This document shows positions 59,959 through 64,000 of a stretch of DNA of 64,000 nucleotides, one piece after another. The position numbers and the translations under genes are program-made. The notes below the pieces were generated by a model. The model saw only the letters and a list, made by a program, of their open reading frames with translations, was not told the origin of the DNA and made no database searches. The stretch is from Callorhinus ursinus (lineage: Eukaryota; Chordata; Mammalia; Carnivora; Otariidae). Each line of letters begins with the position of its first letter. Position 1 is the first letter of the stretch. The stretch is taken from the NCBI RefSeq assembly GCF_003265705.1, contig NW_020312966.1, positions 25,056,896 to 25,120,895 of the forward strand, read 5' to 3'.

Positions 59959-60200
59959 TTTAAACATACTTTATTTTTTTTAAGATTTTATTTATTTATT
60001 TGAGAGAGAGAGAGAGAAAGCGCACATGAGGGGGGGAGGGTCAGAGGGAGAAGCAGGCTCCCTGCCGAGCAGGGAGCCCGATGCGGGACTCGATGCGGGA
60101 CTCGATGCGGGACTCGATGCGGGACTCGATCCCGGGACTCCAGGATCATGGCCTGAGCCGGAGGCAGTCGCTTAACCAACTGAGCCACCCAGGCGCCCAG
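59959..60200 (-). mobile_element. SINEC with 4x repeated B-box segment
   Basis: Full inverted SINE, TATGTGTATACGTTTT at 59943-59958 and 60201-60216. A perfect 12-bp unit GATGCGGGACTC occurs four times at 60080-60127, covering the B-box region of the pol III promoter. Confidence 0.96.
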
Positions 60201-60216
60201 TATGTGTATACGTTTT

Positions 60217-62297
<2,081 letters not shown>

Positions 62298-62331
62298 GCG
62301 CACCGGACCCCCCCGTATCTCCAAACACAAA

Positions 62332-62375
62332 GGCCCTTTTCAGGGCCGCCCACAGAATCATTTAAAGGGCTGTTG
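62332..62375 (+). terminator. H4C3: Histone 3' stem-loop and HDE of H4C3
   Basis: GGCCCTTTTCAGGGCC (62332-62347), 34 bases after the stop, then TTAAAGGGCTGTTG (62362-62375) as the U7 element. Confidence 0.95.
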
Positions 62376-62639
62376 TGCTTGCTAGAAGGGAAGTTGGGGT
62401 AGTGTAAAATGCGGGTAGTAACAAGTGTGTAAACTATCGGAAGAGTAGGTTCAGAAATTTATGCCGTGATGTAATCTAGATCAGGGGAGCTTGTACTACC
62501 TAAGGGTTTGAAATTTTTCTCTATTTTTTTAAAAACCGCCAAAGTGGTGGCAATGAAATGACCAGAACTGTACTCTTAAGTAACCGAGAGCATCCCGATG
62601 AAGGTTCTTCGGCTAAACGCGGCGCCAGTAACACCCACG

Positions 62640-62770
62640 ATACAATGTTGGCTCTCGGTCCCACCAGCCGCGGCTATGCAATGCAAATGAAGGTCCTTCG
62701 GGGACAAGCTCTGATTGGATGTCGGTGTGGTGCAGGAAAAAATTGCGGGGGGCGGGATTTCAGCACCATT
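62640..62770. promoter_or_regulatory. Orphan histone-type promoter block
   Basis: An octamer ATGCAAAT (62681-62688), an inverted CCAAT (62714-62718) and GGGGCGGGATTT (62749) lie in GC-rich DNA. This is the element set of an H2A/H2B promoter. Neither strand carries a histone frame within reach. Confidence 0.5.
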
Positions 62771-63697
62771 TTTCCTGTTAGCTAAAAAGGGTTTAATAGC
62801 TGTCCCCGGAACTGGCGGAAGAACCTTGGTTGGTTAACCCGATGTCTGCCAGGCCCTAAAGAGGCGCGAGGAGCAAAGGCGCACAGGATCGCGGGGCCCG
62901 TTCTAGACGGATTCGAGCAGGGCCGGGGACCTGCCTGCTGCCAGGCGGGGGTCTGGGGTCGGTCCACTGCTGGGCGCGGCAGTCGAACGAGGGACTCATG
63001 GCCTTCCCCGCAAGCGAACCGTATTCCTGCGTTACCGTTCCAACCTGAAAGGGAAACTGGCCGCCATGTCCAAGCAAGACACGGGCTGTGGCGGACTATA
63101 CAACTTTAAACGATTATGTTTATTCGTTTTCCATTATATAAAAAAATTGTCAAGAGGCCCAGTTACATAAATGAGTTTAGAAAGGCTAGGCCCCAGTGAG
63201 TTATCTAATACAAGCTTCTACATGAAAGAATGCGTTACGTAGTTGTGCATTGGGCTTTATTCAATAAAGGTTGCTCCAAATACCAAGGCCCAAAATAAGA
63301 TTAACAGCATGAATTTAATATAATAATCTTTAAGAATGCTAAATCCCAAATTAGGTGAAAGCTTTAAAACTAATTTTGCTTAAAATGAGAAAGATGCCTT
63401 TACTCAGATCCTGAGAATTTCCTAAGTCGTTTTTGTGATGTTCAGTTTGGACCCTAAAAACTTTGTAGCCCCAATATCTCCATGAAGGTTTAGTATTTTT
63501 CAGCCCGTGCAACACAATCTGGACAAGCCTATCCACTCTCTTCATAAAATACATAGAATTACAATTATATTAGTTGTATTTTCAAACCAATTTTTTTAAT
63601 GTGACAATACAGTACTTTGGAAATGAAGATAAACGGTATTTCATTCTTTCAACTGTAAACTGAAGATACTTGATTTTTCTGTTAAGTGTTAAACTCA
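62771..63697. other. Intergenic, no gene recognised
   Basis: GC-rich to about 63080, then AT-rich. H1-6 (testis H1) follows H4C3 in human but is not in this window. Confidence 0.4.
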
Positions 63698-63885
63698 GGG
63701 TGCCTGGGTGGCTCAGTTGGTTAAGTATCTGACTCTTGACTTTGGCTCAGGTCATGACCTGAGGGTCTTGGGATGGAGCCCCCAGCTCAGCTCTGCTCCC
63801 CGCTCAGCAGGGAGCCTGATTCCCCCTCTGCCCCTCCCCATGCTGGTGCTTGGTCTCTCAAATAAATGTTTAAAAAATAAATGGA
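63698..63885 (+). mobile_element. SINEC
   Basis: GGGTGCCTGGGTGGCTCAGT head, GACTCTTGACTTTGGCTCAGG subtype, AAATAAATG tail; a diverged copy. Confidence 0.92.
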
Positions 63886-64000
63886 AAACTCCAAAGATTT
63901 AAAATTGCCCCAATCCAAATTTTGTTACAATTCCTATATATTATTGACCCACAAAGCTGTGCAGTGAGTTCTGAAACCCTAGTTACAGTGGCACCATGTA

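Noticed and set aside
63000..63080. Possible tRNA (GTCGAACGAGGGACTC)
   Set aside because: It has a B-box-like string but no A box at correct spacing and no cloverleaf could be folded by eye.

Overview
The window is nuclear DNA from a carnivore, probably a caniform of the bear/seal/mustelid side. About fifteen copies of the carnivore-specific tRNA-derived SINE (SINEC/Can-SINE: A- and B-box head, CT-rich body, AAATAAA tail) are scattered on both strands, with L1, L2, MIR, MER5-like, MLT1-like and other LTR elements. Genes are mammalian. The exact species cannot be read from the sequence alone.

The gene order and strands match the proximal end of the mammalian replication-dependent histone cluster 1 (human 6p22.2): H4C2(-), H3C2(-), H2AC4(-), H2BC3(-), a divergent intact H2A(+), H3C3(+), H1-2(-), then the MHC class I-like iron regulator HFE(+), then H4C3(+). 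All eight histone genes are intronless, have GC-saturated third codon positions, a TATA/CCAAT-type promoter, and a 3' histone stem-loop followed by a purine-rich U7 (HDE) element, so all look functional. HFE has six coding exons (76, 264, 276, 276, 114 and 41 nt) with GT/AG junctions, giving a 348-residue protein.

Layout: 0-8.3 kb H4C2, H3C2, H2AC4; 8.3-18 kb transposon-rich gap with an L1 mosaic broken by several related LTRs; 18.1-20.7 kb the H2B/H2A divergent pair and H3C3; 20.7-27.6 kb gap; 27.6-29.3 kb CpG island and H1-2; 29.3-47.7 kb gene-free, containing a three-copy CTCF-like motif series (35.4-37.9 kb); 47.8-55.8 kb HFE; 56-61.7 kb gap with an oppositely oriented CTCF-like motif; 61.9-62.4 kb H4C3, followed by an orphan histone-type promoter.

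The histone genes together supply all four core histones and one linker histone for S-phase chromatin assembly; HFE is a physically interleaved but functionally unrelated gene (iron sensing through the transferrin receptor and hepcidin). No new protein-coding system was found. The most interesting signals are the triplicated CTCF-like motif with shared flanks, two or three promoter-like islands with no gene attached, an intact extra H2A, near-perfect identity of the two H3 copies, and a SINE with a fourfold-repeated B-box segment.
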